Positions 34,469 to 44,769 of a stretch of DNA of 64,000 bases are shown in pieces. The stretch covers positions 1,658,322 to 1,722,321 of the forward strand of contig NZ_CP036273.1 of NCBI RefSeq assembly GCF_007747215.1, in the 5' to 3' direction. Origin of the DNA: Urbifossiella limnaea. GTDB lineage: Bacteria > Planctomycetota > Planctomycetia > Gemmatales > Gemmataceae. The position numbers and the translations under genes were made by a program. Under the pieces are notes generated by a model. That model was not told the DNA's origin, made no database searches, and saw only the letters and a list, made by a program, of their open reading frames with translations. How positions within the stretch are numbered: position 1 is the first letter of the stretch; the number at the start of each line of letters is the position of its first letter.

Positions 34469-35419
34469 TCAGGCGGGATCGGGGGTGAGGGTGCGAGCGA
34501 CCAGGACGTGACTCGGGGGTTCGTCGGGCGGCGCGGCCGCCCGGACACCGGCCGCCACGCGGGCCGCGTCGTGCGGGTCCCGGCAGACGGCGAACACGGC
34601 CGACCCGCTCCCCGACATGAGGCACCCCACGGGGTTCAGGGCGGCGAGGCGGCGATACACGCGTTCCACTTCCGGGGCAAGTGCAAACGCCGGCTCCTCC
34701 AATCGGTTAAAGAGGGCCGCGCCCAGGGCGGTCGCGTCACCGGCCCGGAAGGCCGCCCGGACGGGGTCGCCACTCCGCGGCGATGCGGGGACGTGAAGTT
34801 GACGGAAGACCGCCGGCGTGGAGAGGCCGACCGGCGGCAGCACGAGCACGACGGGGAAGCCGGTGCCGGGCGGTTCGGGGGCGACGTGTTCGCCGCGCCC
34901 CGTGCACCACCCGGCCGGCAGGCTCAGGAAGAACGCCACGTCGGACCCCACGTCGGCGGCGACGAGGGCGAGCGCGGCGCGGGAGAGGTTCAGGCCCCAC
35001 ACGCGGTTGAGGGCGAGGAGCGCCGCCGCGGCGTCGCTGGACCCGCCGGCCAGCCCGGCCTGCGTCGGGATCCGCTTCGTCAGGTGCAGGTCGGTGCCGA
35101 GAGAGGGGTTCCCGGCGCGAAGCCGCAAGTGGGTGGCGGCTTTGACCACGAGATTGTCCGGCCCCGTGGACAGCGTCGGGTCGTCGCACGTCAGGTGGAA
35201 TTCGCCGTCGGCGCGGGGGCGGACTTCGAGCGTGTCGTAGAGGTTCAGCCCGACCATCAGGGTTTCCAACTCGTGGAACCCGTCGGGGCGCTTGCCGAGG
35301 ACTTCGAGGTAGAGGTTGAGCTTGGCCGGGGCGGCGACGACGAGCCCACGCGGGCCGGCGGAAAACGACGTGTGCGGTGAGGGTACGCCCGTACCGGGGG
35401 GTGGGAAGGGGGCGGACAT
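34469..35419 (-). CDS. ispE: 4-diphosphocytidyl-2-C-methyl-D-erythritol kinase
   Basis: The product is a 316-residue GHMP kinase of the non-mevalonate isoprenoid pathway; it phosphorylates the 2-hydroxyl of CDP-methylerythritol. Typical motifs are APAKLNLYLEVLGKRPDGFH at the N-terminus, IPTQAGLAGGSSDAAAALLA as the ATP-binding loop, and GCLMSGSGSAVFAVC near the C-terminus. ATG at 35419; the longer open frame upstream is not protein-like. The first 25 residues are Pro-rich and longer than usual. It is cotranscribed with spoVG. Confidence 0.93.
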   Translation of the reverse strand: MSAPFPPPGTGVPSPHTSFSAGPRGLVVAAPAKLNLYLEVLGKRPDGFHELETLMVGLNLYDTLEVRPRADGEFHLTCDDPTLSTGPDNLVVKAATHLRLRAGNPSLGTDLHLTKRIPTQAGLAGGSSDAAAALLALNRVWGLNLSRAALALVAADVGSDVAFFLSLPAGWCTGRGEHVAPEPPGTGFPVVLVLPPVGLSTPAVFRQLHVPASPRSGDPVRAAFRAGDATALGAALFNRLEEPAFALAPEVERVYRRLAALNPVGCLMSGSGSAVFAVCRDPHDAARVAAGVRAAAPPDEPPSHVLVARTLTPDPA

Positions 35420-35783
35420 CCCGAACCGTCCGTGGCTGTGCCGGGAGCGCCGTATCCGTGCGTCCCGTCTGGCGAGGGTGCGAATCTGTGAGGCTGGGCA
35501 GAAACTAATCTCGGCAAGATGGGCCGTCAAGAGCTCATCGGATAATCTCGGGATTTTCACCCCAGACGTTGCGACTGCTACGACCCGACGCCCTTGCCCC
35601 GCTTCGCGGACCGGCACGGCCGGCCGAACCGGCACGACCCGCCGGACATGTCCGAAAAGCGGCGGGTTTGGCTCAAGTCGGGCTTTGGCGCCGGCGCAAG
35701 AGCGACATACGGTAAAGCGTCCGGATGGCGAACCGCGCCGCCCGACCATCACAGCCGACACACCCCGAAGGAAGGAGCGAACC
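35420..35783. other. 364-bp divergent region, no gene seen
   Basis: It separates ispE (minus) and a small lipoprotein gene (plus) and should carry both promoters. Around 35500-35580 the sequence is less GC-rich than its surroundings, which is the most likely promoter zone. I see no ribosome binding site with a credible reading frame. Confidence 0.4.
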
Positions 35784-35954
35784 ATGTTCGCCAAGCGCTT
35801 TGTCCTCGCTCTCGCCGCCCTGGCTCTCGTCCTGCCGCTGACCGGCTGCCGCAACAACCGCTGCTGCAAGAGCAACTCGGTCAGCTCGGCCGCGCCGTGC
35901 TGCCCGGCCCCGGGCTCGCTGCCGCCGGGCTCGCTGCCGCCGGCCGGGTTCTAA
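35784..35954 (+). CDS. Small Cys-rich lipoprotein (56 aa)
   Basis: MFAKRFVLALAALALVLPLT is a lipoprotein signal with lipobox LTGC at residues 19-22. The mature part is only about 35 residues, with Cys pairs (NNRCCKSN, APCCPAPG) and a repeated GSLPP. AAGGAG is upstream at good spacing. Small lipoproteins of this kind are common in Gemmata-type planctomycetes and unassigned. It is too short for a catalytic role. A hairpin follows at 35990. Confidence 0.7.
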   Translation: MFAKRFVLALAALALVLPLTGCRNNRCCKSNSVSSAAPCCPAPGSLPPGSLPPAGF

Positions 35955-35989
35955 CGGTCGCACCGGTCGCGGCCGCAGTCCGGTCTCAA

Positions 35990-36015
35990 AGCCCACCCGT
36001 TGCGACGGGCGGGCT
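35990..36015 (+). terminator. Hairpin terminator after small lipoprotein gene
   Basis: AGCCCACCCGT (35990-36000) pairs with ACGGGCGGGCT (36005-36015) with one mismatch and a 4-base loop. The 'AGCCCACCCGT' stem is reused in the terminators at 40395 and 54296, so it is a standard terminator type of this genome. The 287 bases to the next start hold no gene. Confidence 0.6.
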
Positions 36016-36302
36016 TCATGTATTCGCACCTTCCGGCGCCCCGGCGCCAACTCCTTCCGGCGGTCCCGACGCCCCGACCGGTCGCGCCGCCGCTGCCGGT
36101 TGCCTCTTTCGCTCCCGCGTGGTTTGCCCCCGGCCGAAGCGGCGCGCACGATTGCGCATCGGCAGAGGAACGCCGCGGCCCACGGTCCCTTCGAGGCCGT
36201 GGCGGCCGAGCGCTGCCCCTGGGACGGCCGGAACGGACTCCCGGCCCCCGACGGATCGAGGTTCCCGTCCCGCGCCCGTGCCGCACCGCGAAGGAGGTTC
36301 CC

Positions 36303-36698
36303 GTGTCCCGTCGTCTCGTGATGTTCGGCCTCTTGGCCGTTTCCGCGCTGTCCACCGGCTGCTTTCCGTGCGTCCACAAGCGGATGGCCTGCCGCTGGCA
36401 GCTCCACCACGGCATCGGCTGTGGCCCCGTGTGCGCGCCCGCTTGCGGCCCGGTCTGTAACGCCACGCCCGCCTTCCGGATCCCGAGCCCGGTCGTGGGT
36501 ATGCCAGTCGCCGGTGTCCCGATCGGCGCCCCCGGATGTTCGACTTGCACGACCGGCGTCGATGCCGGTCCGATGGGCTACGCGATGCCGGTCGCCGGCC
36601 CCGGCTACGTCGGCGCCCCGCCGATCATCGGCCCGGCGATGCCGCTCGGCGCCCCGCGGATCGAAGCGCCGATGACCAACGGCGCCCCGAAGAACTGA
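36303..36698 (+). CDS. Cys/Gly/Pro-rich lipoprotein
   Basis: The start is a GTG at 36303, five bases after AAGGAGG. The 131-residue product has lipobox STGC near residue 20 followed by a Cys cluster (CGPVCAPACGPVC around 40-52) and then a low-complexity stretch with repeats of the type GPAMPLGAP and GYAMPVAGPGYVGAP. It should be an envelope lipoprotein, perhaps structural. No family is recognised. It follows another Cys-rich lipoprotein gene in the same direction and ends before a strong terminator. Confidence 0.7.
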   Translation: MSRRLVMFGLLAVSALSTGCFPCVHKRMACRWQLHHGIGCGPVCAPACGPVCNATPAFRIPSPVVGMPVAGVPIGAPGCSTCTTGVDAGPMGYAMPVAGPGYVGAPPIIGPAMPLGAPRIEAPMTNGAPKN

Positions 36699-36719
36699 GC
36701 CGCCTCGAGCGGGTACAAT

Positions 36720-36756
36720 GCCACCCCGGGTTCCGCCCGGGGTGGCGTCGTTTCGT
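36720..36756 (+). terminator. Intrinsic terminator
   Basis: GCCACCCCGGG (36720-36730) pairs exactly with CCCGGGGTGGC (36736-36746) across a 5-base loop and is followed by GTCGTTTCGT. It lies 21 bases after the lipoprotein stop and just before the enoyl-CoA hydratase start at 36768. Confidence 0.8.
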
Positions 36757-36767
36757 GGGGGTGCGTC

Positions 36768-37622
36768 ATGCCCGACCCCGCCGTCCGCGTCGAGGTCCGC
36801 CCCGACCGCGTGGCCGTGCTGACGATCGACCAGCCTGGCGCGAAGGTGAACGTCCTCACGGTGGCGCTGTGGGACGAACTCGAAGTCGCACTCGACGCGC
36901 TGCCGCCCGACCTGGCGGGTTTGGTGATCGCCAGCGGCAAGCCCGGCTGTTTCATCGCCGGCGCCGACCTGAAACTGCTGGCTGACGCGACGCCCGGCGA
37001 CCCGGCCGTGAAGGCGTTTATCGAGCAGGGTCTGCGCGTACTGGCGAAGCTGGAGGCGCTGCCATTCCCGACGTGCGCCGCGATCGACGGCGTGGCCCTC
37101 GGCGGCGGGCTGGAGTTGGCGCTGGCGTGTGACCTGCGTGTCATGTCGGCGGACCAGAAATACCGAATCGGGGTTCCCGAGGTGAACCTGGGATTGATCC
37201 CGGGGTGGGGAGGCACTCAACGCCTGCCGCGGCTCATTGGTCTCGCCCGCGCGCTCCCGCTACTCGTCGAAGGGAGGCAGCTTGATCTCTTCGAGGCGAT
37301 CAGCGCCGGCGTCGTCACTTTCGTCGAGGTTCCCAGCGACTTCCGCGGTGAGACGCTAGACGAGATCGCAAGGTTCGTCGGGACACTCCCGCGGCCGTTC
37401 CACCGGAAGCAGCACGACTCGTTCCCTGACGCCGCCAAGCCCCCGCCGCCACCTCTCGACGCATCGACGGCCGCTCGGGAGGTCTACCGGGTTGCCACCG
37501 ATGGCCTCCGACTACCGCTCGCCGACGGCATCAAACTCGAAACCGAGGCGTTCCTGCGGCTGGCCGGGTCGGACGAGTCGCGGGGGAAGATCGCCGCGTT
37601 CTTCGCCGCGCGGAAGCGGTAG
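36768..37622 (+). CDS. Enoyl-CoA hydratase/isomerase family protein
   Basis: The 284-residue product is a crotonase-fold enzyme. The oxyanion-hole regions are IAGADLKLL near residue 64 and GVALGGGLELALACD near 110, with a catalytic-Glu region GVPEVNLGLIPGWGGTQRLP near 135. The sequence is closest in feel to the hydratase part of FadB/FadJ-type proteins, which hydrate trans-2-enoyl-CoA in fatty-acid oxidation. The C-terminal 80 residues are less typical and Pro-containing. No dehydrogenase partner is adjacent. The exact substrate cannot be told. Confidence 0.85.
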   Translation: MPDPAVRVEVRPDRVAVLTIDQPGAKVNVLTVALWDELEVALDALPPDLAGLVIASGKPGCFIAGADLKLLADATPGDPAVKAFIEQGLRVLAKLEALPFPTCAAIDGVALGGGLELALACDLRVMSADQKYRIGVPEVNLGLIPGWGGTQRLPRLIGLARALPLLVEGRQLDLFEAISAGVVTFVEVPSDFRGETLDEIARFVGTLPRPFHRKQHDSFPDAAKPPPPPLDASTAAREVYRVATDGLRLPLADGIKLETEAFLRLAGSDESRGKIAAFFAARKR

Positions 37623-37755
37623 CGGCGCGGAATTCCCCCCTTGCCGCGCCCCCGCCCGCGCCTACACTCTCTCAATTGTGAACCAGGCGTCACTTTTGTC
37701 GTTTCGTCACTGTTGGCAGGAGTGCGACGCGTCGGAATAGCGGAGGCCGGGAGCG

Positions 37756-38025
37756 ATGGCGATCACGAAGGAAGCGAAGACCGAACTCATCAGCCAGTAC
37801 CGGCGCGCCGAGCAAGACAGCGGCTCGCCGGAAGTGCAGGTCGCGCTGCTCACCGCCCGGATCACGTACCTGACCGAGCACATGCGGGCGCACAAGAAGG
37901 ACTTCTCCAGCCGTCGCGGGCTGCTGAAGCTGGTCAGCCAGCGGGCCGACCTGCTCAAGTACCTCCGCGAGACGGACCGCGAGAAGTACCTCGCCCTCAT
38001 CGCCCGGCTCGGCCTGCGGAAGTAA
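37756..38025 (+). CDS. rpsO: 30S ribosomal protein S15
   Basis: The 89-residue product has the full S15 pattern: [37 protein letters not shown] and a C-terminal LIARLGLRK. It binds 16S rRNA early in small-subunit assembly. Length is standard. It is followed by pnp after 132 bases, the classical rpsO-pnp order. Confidence 0.98.
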   Translation: MAITKEAKTELISQYRRAEQDSGSPEVQVALLTARITYLTEHMRAHKKDFSSRRGLLKLVSQRADLLKYLRETDREKYLALIARLGLRK

Positions 38026-38157
38026 CCCGCCGGCCCAGGGAATCGGTCCGCCATCCTCCCGCTCGCGGCCGCCGGGGACGCCCCGGGGCCGCCGGACGAA
38101 CGTCGTCCGACCCCGCACCGCCGCACGCACCCTGCCGGTCATCCGAAAGGGATCACC

Positions 38158-40380
<2,223 letters not shown>

Positions 40381-40394
40381 CCGGCAACTCCAAG

Positions 40395-40432
40395 GAAGCC
40401 CACCCGTCGCAACGGGTGGGCTTCTTTCGTTT
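40395..40432. terminator. Bidirectional intrinsic terminator between convergent genes
   Basis: GAAGCCCACCCGT (40395-40407) pairs exactly with ACGGGTGGGCTTC (40412-40424); the plus strand then reads TTTCGTTT. It lies between the pnp stop and the stop of the convergent gene at 40436 and can serve both. Confidence 0.85.
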
Positions 40433-40435
40433 CTG

Positions 40436-40783
40436 TCAGTTCGCCGGAGGGGCGATCACCGCCGGCAACTCCTTCAGCACGCAGGCCATCTTGTCCGGGC
40501 CGGGCACGGCCTTCTTCACCAGCACCGTCTTCACCAGCGGCAGCGGCGGGCACGGGCCGTCGCAGCCGCTCAGCCCGCAGCAGCGCTTCAGAATCGCCAG
40601 CGGCGAGTAGTCCGCGGCGCAGTACTCCTTGCACACGCTGGTGTACGCCGTCTTCGTCGTCTTCTGCGGCTCGTAAATGCACACCTTGACGCCGACCGCC
40701 TGCGCGGCGTGGTCGGGCGGCGGTTGCGCGCCCGAGAGGCCCACGGCCGCCATCAGCGCGGCCAGTGTCGCGATCCATCGCAT
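40436..40783 (-). CDS. Small secreted Cys-rich protein
   Basis: The ATG at 40783 follows GGAG at suitable spacing. A signal peptide (MRWIATLAALMAAVGLSGAQ) leads a mature part of about 95 residues with eight Cys, mostly in KVCIYEP, SVCKEYCAAD and LKRCCGLSGCDGPC. This looks like a disulfide-stabilised periplasmic or surface protein. No family is recognised. It is downstream of, and in the same direction as, the porin gene (gap about 15 bases between genes 40799 and 40783), so the two are probably cotranscribed. Confidence 0.65.
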   Translation of the reverse strand: MRWIATLAALMAAVGLSGAQPPPDHAAQAVGVKVCIYEPQKTTKTAYTSVCKEYCAADYSPLAILKRCCGLSGCDGPCPPLPLVKTVLVKKAVPGPDKMACVLKELPAVIAPPAN

Positions 40784-40798
40784 GGCGGTACTCCGGGG

Positions 40799-42421
40799 TC
40801 AGAAGTAGTACTGGGCGAACATCGAGAACCCGTGCACCCGGCCCCCGTTGTTCGGGGCCGGCACGATGCGGTCGGCGTTGAGGTAGACGAACTGCATCTT
40901 GGTGTTGTCGTTCAGATACCAGTTCACGGCAGCCTCGTGCTGGGCCAGCTCGCCGCCGGTGATGCCGTTCGCGTTCAGGTCGAGGTACGAGTACCGGTAG
41001 CCCACCTGCCACGCCCCGGTGCCCCAGTGGTGCCGGCCGTCTTCGCCCTTCACGAGGAAGGCGTTCTCCCGCACCTTGATCCGGTCGTACATGCCGTTGC
41101 GGCGGTCGTACCCGCGGTGCTCGCCGGTCAGGATGTAGCTGGCCTCCACGTACCCGCCCCAGAACATCGGGGTCCCCACGTTCTGCCCCGGCGCCAGGCC
41201 GTTGCCGCCGTACAGCGAGCGGGCGTTGCTCACGTAGCTGAACCCGGCCTCGGCCTGCACCGAGAACGGCCCGGCGATCGCCAGGAACTCCGGCCCCAGC
41301 GTGCTCACCCCGTCGGTCAGCAGGAACCCGGTGTCCACGAACCGGTTCGTGTTCGACCCGAGGAAATTGGTGGCGCCGATGCCGGTGCCGTCGCGGAGGT
41401 TCGGCCGGGCGCGGAACCGCGTCACGTTCTGGGTGTCGCCGAACGTGCTCCCGGTGCCGCCGGGGAGGATCGACCGGCCGAGGTCGCCGCTCCGGTACTG
41501 GTACGACCCGCCGAGGTGGAGAACGCCCGCCCCGTCGCCCTCGTAGATCGGCGTGCCCGTCAGGCGGAACGTGCCGGCGTAGTTCCCGTTGCCGAAGTCG
41601 TCGGTCCCGAACTGCACCGGCTGGACGCGGTGGAACATCGCCTGGAACGCCACGTTTTGCTCCTGGAAGTTGTTCATGTAGAACACGCCCGGGCCGAACA
41701 GGTTGTACAGCGAGTCGGACAGCGGCGACCGCTCGATGAACGTGAGGTGGTAGTCGCTCCCCATCATTTCCAACCCCTGCGGGATCTTGTGCTGGCCGAC
41801 CCGCAGGGCGCCCCAGTAGTCGTCTCGCGACCCGACCCACATGTGGTCGAATACGACGAAGTTTAGCTGCTCGAAGTTCACCTCCAGCACGTACTCAAAC
41901 GTCTCGTATGCTACGCCGTCGGACCGCAGCCGGACGCGGCGGAAGAACATGCCGTCGTCGAGCGGGCCGACCCCGCCGCCCGCGCCCTGCTGGGGCACGC
42001 CGCCGTTGCCCGGTGGGGGGCCGCGGAGGCCGAACGGCTGGGCGAAGAACACGCTCTGGAACTGGAACCGCCCGCCGAAGTGGAACTTCCAGTCGTTGTC
42101 GGGGGTGGCGAACCACAGCCCGTTGTCCCAGTACGCACGCAGGTTCAGCTCGCTGCCGACCTCGTGGCCCTTCTCCGCCGCGGCCCTCTTCTTGGCGTCG
42201 TCGGCTTGCTTTTGCTTGGCGTCGCGCTCCTTCAGCGCGGCGTCCACGATCCCCCGGACGGCCTTCTCGTCGAGAGGACCGGGGTTGACCACGTCGTTGA
42301 GGCGGTCCACGGCGGTCGGCGCCGGAACCGGTAGGTCGGGGAGGCTGGGCTGCTTCGCCGTCAGTCGGGGCGCAACCAGGAGGAGGGCCGCTCCCGCGAG
42401 CGTGAGAGAAAAGCGGTTCAT
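40799..42421 (-). CDS. Phosphate-selective porin O/P-like outer-membrane protein
   Basis: The 540-residue product has a signal peptide (MNRFSLTLAGAALLLVAPRL), a short Lys/Ala/Glu-rich probable coiled coil at about residues 50-95 (AALKERDAKQKQADDAKKRA), and a beta-barrel of alternating aromatic strands such as DNDWKFHFGGRFQFQSVFF and GAWQVGYRYSYLDLNANGI. It ends in FAQYYF, the terminal Phe expected of Bam-inserted proteins. OprP/OprO porins pass phosphate or polyphosphate; the ion here is not proven. The ATG at 42421 has AGGGGAA upstream. It argues for a real outer membrane in this organism. Confidence 0.85.
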   Translation of the reverse strand: MNRFSLTLAGAALLLVAPRLTAKQPSLPDLPVPAPTAVDRLNDVVNPGPLDEKAVRGIVDAALKERDAKQKQADDAKKRAAAEKGHEVGSELNLRAYWDNGLWFATPDNDWKFHFGGRFQFQSVFFAQPFGLRGPPPGNGGVPQQGAGGGVGPLDDGMFFRRVRLRSDGVAYETFEYVLEVNFEQLNFVVFDHMWVGSRDDYWGALRVGQHKIPQGLEMMGSDYHLTFIERSPLSDSLYNLFGPGVFYMNNFQEQNVAFQAMFHRVQPVQFGTDDFGNGNYAGTFRLTGTPIYEGDGAGVLHLGGSYQYRSGDLGRSILPGGTGSTFGDTQNVTRFRARPNLRDGTGIGATNFLGSNTNRFVDTGFLLTDGVSTLGPEFLAIAGPFSVQAEAGFSYVSNARSLYGGNGLAPGQNVGTPMFWGGYVEASYILTGEHRGYDRRNGMYDRIKVRENAFLVKGEDGRHHWGTGAWQVGYRYSYLDLNANGITGGELAQHEAAVNWYLNDNTKMQFVYLNADRIVPAPNNGGRVHGFSMFAQYYF

Positions 42422-42585
42422 GCGTTCCCCTGCGGGCGCGGCCGGGTAGCGGGATACCGGTCGTGCCGAAAATACAGAGTACTCATCGGCCAAATCGGGC
42501 CGAAACGTGAAGAAATCCTCAAGCCCACGACGCCGCCCGATGACACGCGACGGTCGTCATTCCCGGAACCAATATCACACCCCTC

Positions 42586-43875
42586 ATGCCGCCCCACGCC
42601 ACACGCCCCCTCCGCCGCGTCCTCGTCGTCGCACTACTGGTGCTCGGCCCGGCCGCCCGCGGCGCGGAACCGGTGCCGGACGCGCTCCGCGCCGAACTGA
42701 AGCTCGCGCCGTTCTACCAGCGCCACGCCGACGCCGGCGGCCTCCCCGTCGTCGGCTCCGCAAAGGTCAGCGACCACGCCCTCGCGGAAGCCGCGTGGGT
42801 CGTCGGCAAGATGCTCGGCGACCGTCCCGACGTGCTCAAGGCCATGCGGGCGAACCGCGTCCGCGTCGCGGTCATGGCGGCGACCGAGTACACGACCGAC
42901 CTGCCCGAGCACGCGAACATGAAGCCGAAGCTGTACTGGGACCGCCGCGCCCGCGGCCTCGGGGCCACGCGGTCGAACCCGGTCGTCAGCTGCGGCGAGG
43001 AGAACCTCCTCGGCCACCAGGGCGACCCGTACCCGGCCGAGAACATCTTCGTCCACGAGTTCGCCCACGCGATCCACGGCACCGGCCTCTCCACGACGGA
43101 CCCGACGTTCGACCGCCGGCTACGGGCGGCGTATCAGGCGGCCCGCGACCGCGGCCTGTGGAAGAACACGTACGCGGCGACGAACGCCGGCGAGTACTGG
43201 GCGGAGGGCGTGCAGTGCTGGTTCGACGACAACGCCCCGCCGGACGCGCTCCACAACGACGTGCGCACCCGCGCCGGGTTGAAGGAGTACGACGCGGGGC
43301 TCGCCGGGCTGTGCCGCGAGGTGTTCGGCGACGGTCCGTGGCGCTACCGCCGCCCCGCCGCCCGCCCGCCCGAGGAACGCGCCCACCTGCCGGGCTACGA
43401 CCGCGCCAAGCTGCCCCGCTTCGAGTGGCGCAAGGTACCCGTCGGCGACGCCGCGAAGGTGACGGTGCAGACCGCGGCCGGCGACTTCGAGCTGGTAGTG
43501 GACGCGAAGGCCGCCCCGGAGGCGGCGCGGCTCTTCCTGGCGGTCGCCGAGGACGGCGGCTACCACAGCGGCCGCCTGCGCGGCGCCGCCGGCGTCGTTC
43601 GTGGCACGGCCGCGGCCGGGTGGCTGACGCGCGGTGCGGCCGAGCGGCTGAAGCTGCCGACGGTGCCGGCTAGCACCGCGCGGCCGGCGGAAGGAACGAT
43701 CGCTCTCGTGCGCGGGGGGGCGGTTGGCGAGTTCGTGCTGTTCCCGGGTACGGTACCGGAGGCAGTCGGCGACGTGGTGCCGTGCGGGCGGATCGGGTCG
43801 GGGGCGGACGTGGTGCGGGCGGTCCTCACCCGCGGCGAGACGATCGACCTACGGCGCGTGATCCGCACGGAGTGA
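42586..43875 (+). CDS. Secreted zinc metallopeptidase fused to cyclophilin-like domain
   Basis: After a signal peptide (residues 1-27) the 429-residue product has a peptidase domain with the zinc motif FVHEFAHAIHG near residue 155 and a downstream Glu in NAGEYWAEGVQCWF near 205 that can be the third ligand, a layout like the lethal-factor-like (ATLF) gluzincins. From about residue 290 it turns into a cyclophilin-type prolyl isomerase fold: VTVQTAAGDFELVVDAKAAP, then EAARLFLAVAEDGGYHSGRL. The usual catalytic Arg and Gln of cyclophilin (FHRV, QGG) are not conserved. The fusion is uncommon in my knowledge. The 3' end overlaps the convergent aldolase gene by 27 bases. Confidence 0.72.
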   Translation: MPPHATRPLRRVLVVALLVLGPAARGAEPVPDALRAELKLAPFYQRHADAGGLPVVGSAKVSDHALAEAAWVVGKMLGDRPDVLKAMRANRVRVAVMAATEYTTDLPEHANMKPKLYWDRRARGLGATRSNPVVSCGEENLLGHQGDPYPAENIFVHEFAHAIHGTGLSTTDPTFDRRLRAAYQAARDRGLWKNTYAATNAGEYWAEGVQCWFDDNAPPDALHNDVRTRAGLKEYDAGLAGLCREVFGDGPWRYRRPAARPPEERAHLPGYDRAKLPRFEWRKVPVGDAAKVTVQTAAGDFELVVDAKAAPEAARLFLAVAEDGGYHSGRLRGAAGVVRGTAAAGWLTRGAAERLKLPTVPASTARPAEGTIALVRGGAVGEFVLFPGTVPEAVGDVVPCGRIGSGADVVRAVLTRGETIDLRRVIRTE

Positions 43876-44769
43876 CGGCACCGGCCGCCGGCCGCGGACG
43901 CCGTACACCCGCGCCCGCTCCCGCACCACCTCGGCCCACCGGCGGTGCGTCGCCGGCTCGCACATCGCCCCGGCCCGCCGGAACACCGCCGGCGCCGCCG
44001 GGTCCAGCACCGCCTCCGCGTCCCGCAACTCCCGCGCGCTCACGCGGTACTCGGCTTCGATGACCGGCACCTGTGCCGGATGCACGGCCGTCTTTCCGAA
44101 CAGGCCGCAGGCGAGATCCCTACGCACCTCGCGGGCCAGGCCGCGCGGGTCGTCCAGGTACTCGAACACGGGGCCGGTCAGGTTCACCCCGTGCGGCCGG
44201 AATGCGGCGGCCAGCTGCGCGATCACCGGGCCGATCGGCGTCTCGTAGATCGTCCCGCGCCGCGGCCGCCGCAGGCCGAGGAGTTGCAGCAGGTCGTTCC
44301 CGCCGACGCGGATCGTGAGCAGCCGGCGGCGATGCGGGTCGGTCAGCAGCACGTCTCGCAACCGGCGCACCTCCGTGGCGTCGAACACGTCCTCGGTCTC
44401 GAGCGTAGGCATGACCCGGTACGCGTCGTCGGCGGCGAACGCGGCGAAGTAGTCGGGCAGGTTGCGGCGCGTGAGTTTCGGCAGGACGAACCCGGCGAGG
44501 CGGCGTGCCCCGGGCATGGCGAGCACAGCCCGGAGCACGGCCGGGTCGCGCGGGCGGACGAAGCAAAGCGGCCCGAACGGCTCCGCGCGGTCGAGCAGCG
44601 CGGCGACGCCGTTCAGGGCCGCGGGCAGGTCGTGCGCGTGAACGGCGTCCTCGGTGCAGACGACGACCGACCGCACGGCCGGGTACTTCCGCCCGCCGGC
44701 GACGGCGGCCAGGTCCGGGCGGGTGGCCGGGACGTACAGCGACGCCCCGAGCGCCAGCGGGATGGTCAT
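43849..44769 (-). CDS. HpcH/HpaI aldolase / citrate-lyase-beta-like protein
   Basis: The 306-residue product is a TIM-barrel lyase of the citrate lyase beta/HpcH type: SLYVPATRPDLAAV at the N-terminus, VCTEDAVHAHDLPAAL, a metal-site region PTLETEDVFDATEV, and GLFGKTAVHPAQVPVIEAEY near the C-terminus. Homologues occur in the metabolite-synthesis module of Ter systems. Its ATG overlaps the StiP stop by 4 bases (ATGA), so it is the last gene of the five-gene operon. The substrate is unknown; an acyl-CoA or nucleoside-linked precursor is possible. Confidence 0.8.
   Translation of the reverse strand: MTIPLALGASLYVPATRPDLAAVAGGRKYPAVRSVVVCTEDAVHAHDLPAALNGVAALLDRAEPFGPLCFVRPRDPAVLRAVLAMPGARRLAGFVLPKLTRRNLPDYFAAFAADDAYRVMPTLETEDVFDATEVRRLRDVLLTDPHRRRLLTIRVGGNDLLQLLGLRRPRRGTIYETPIGPVIAQLAAAFRPHGVNLTGPVFEYLDDPRGLAREVRRDLACGLFGKTAVHPAQVPVIEAEYRVSARELRDAEAVLDPAAPAVFRRAGAMCEPATHRRWAEVVRERARVYGVRGRRPVPSLRADHAP

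Noticed and set aside
41895-42449. Overlapping plus-strand frames opposite the porin 5' end
   Set aside because: Shadow frames; the minus strand has a signal peptide, barrel strands and a terminal Phe.
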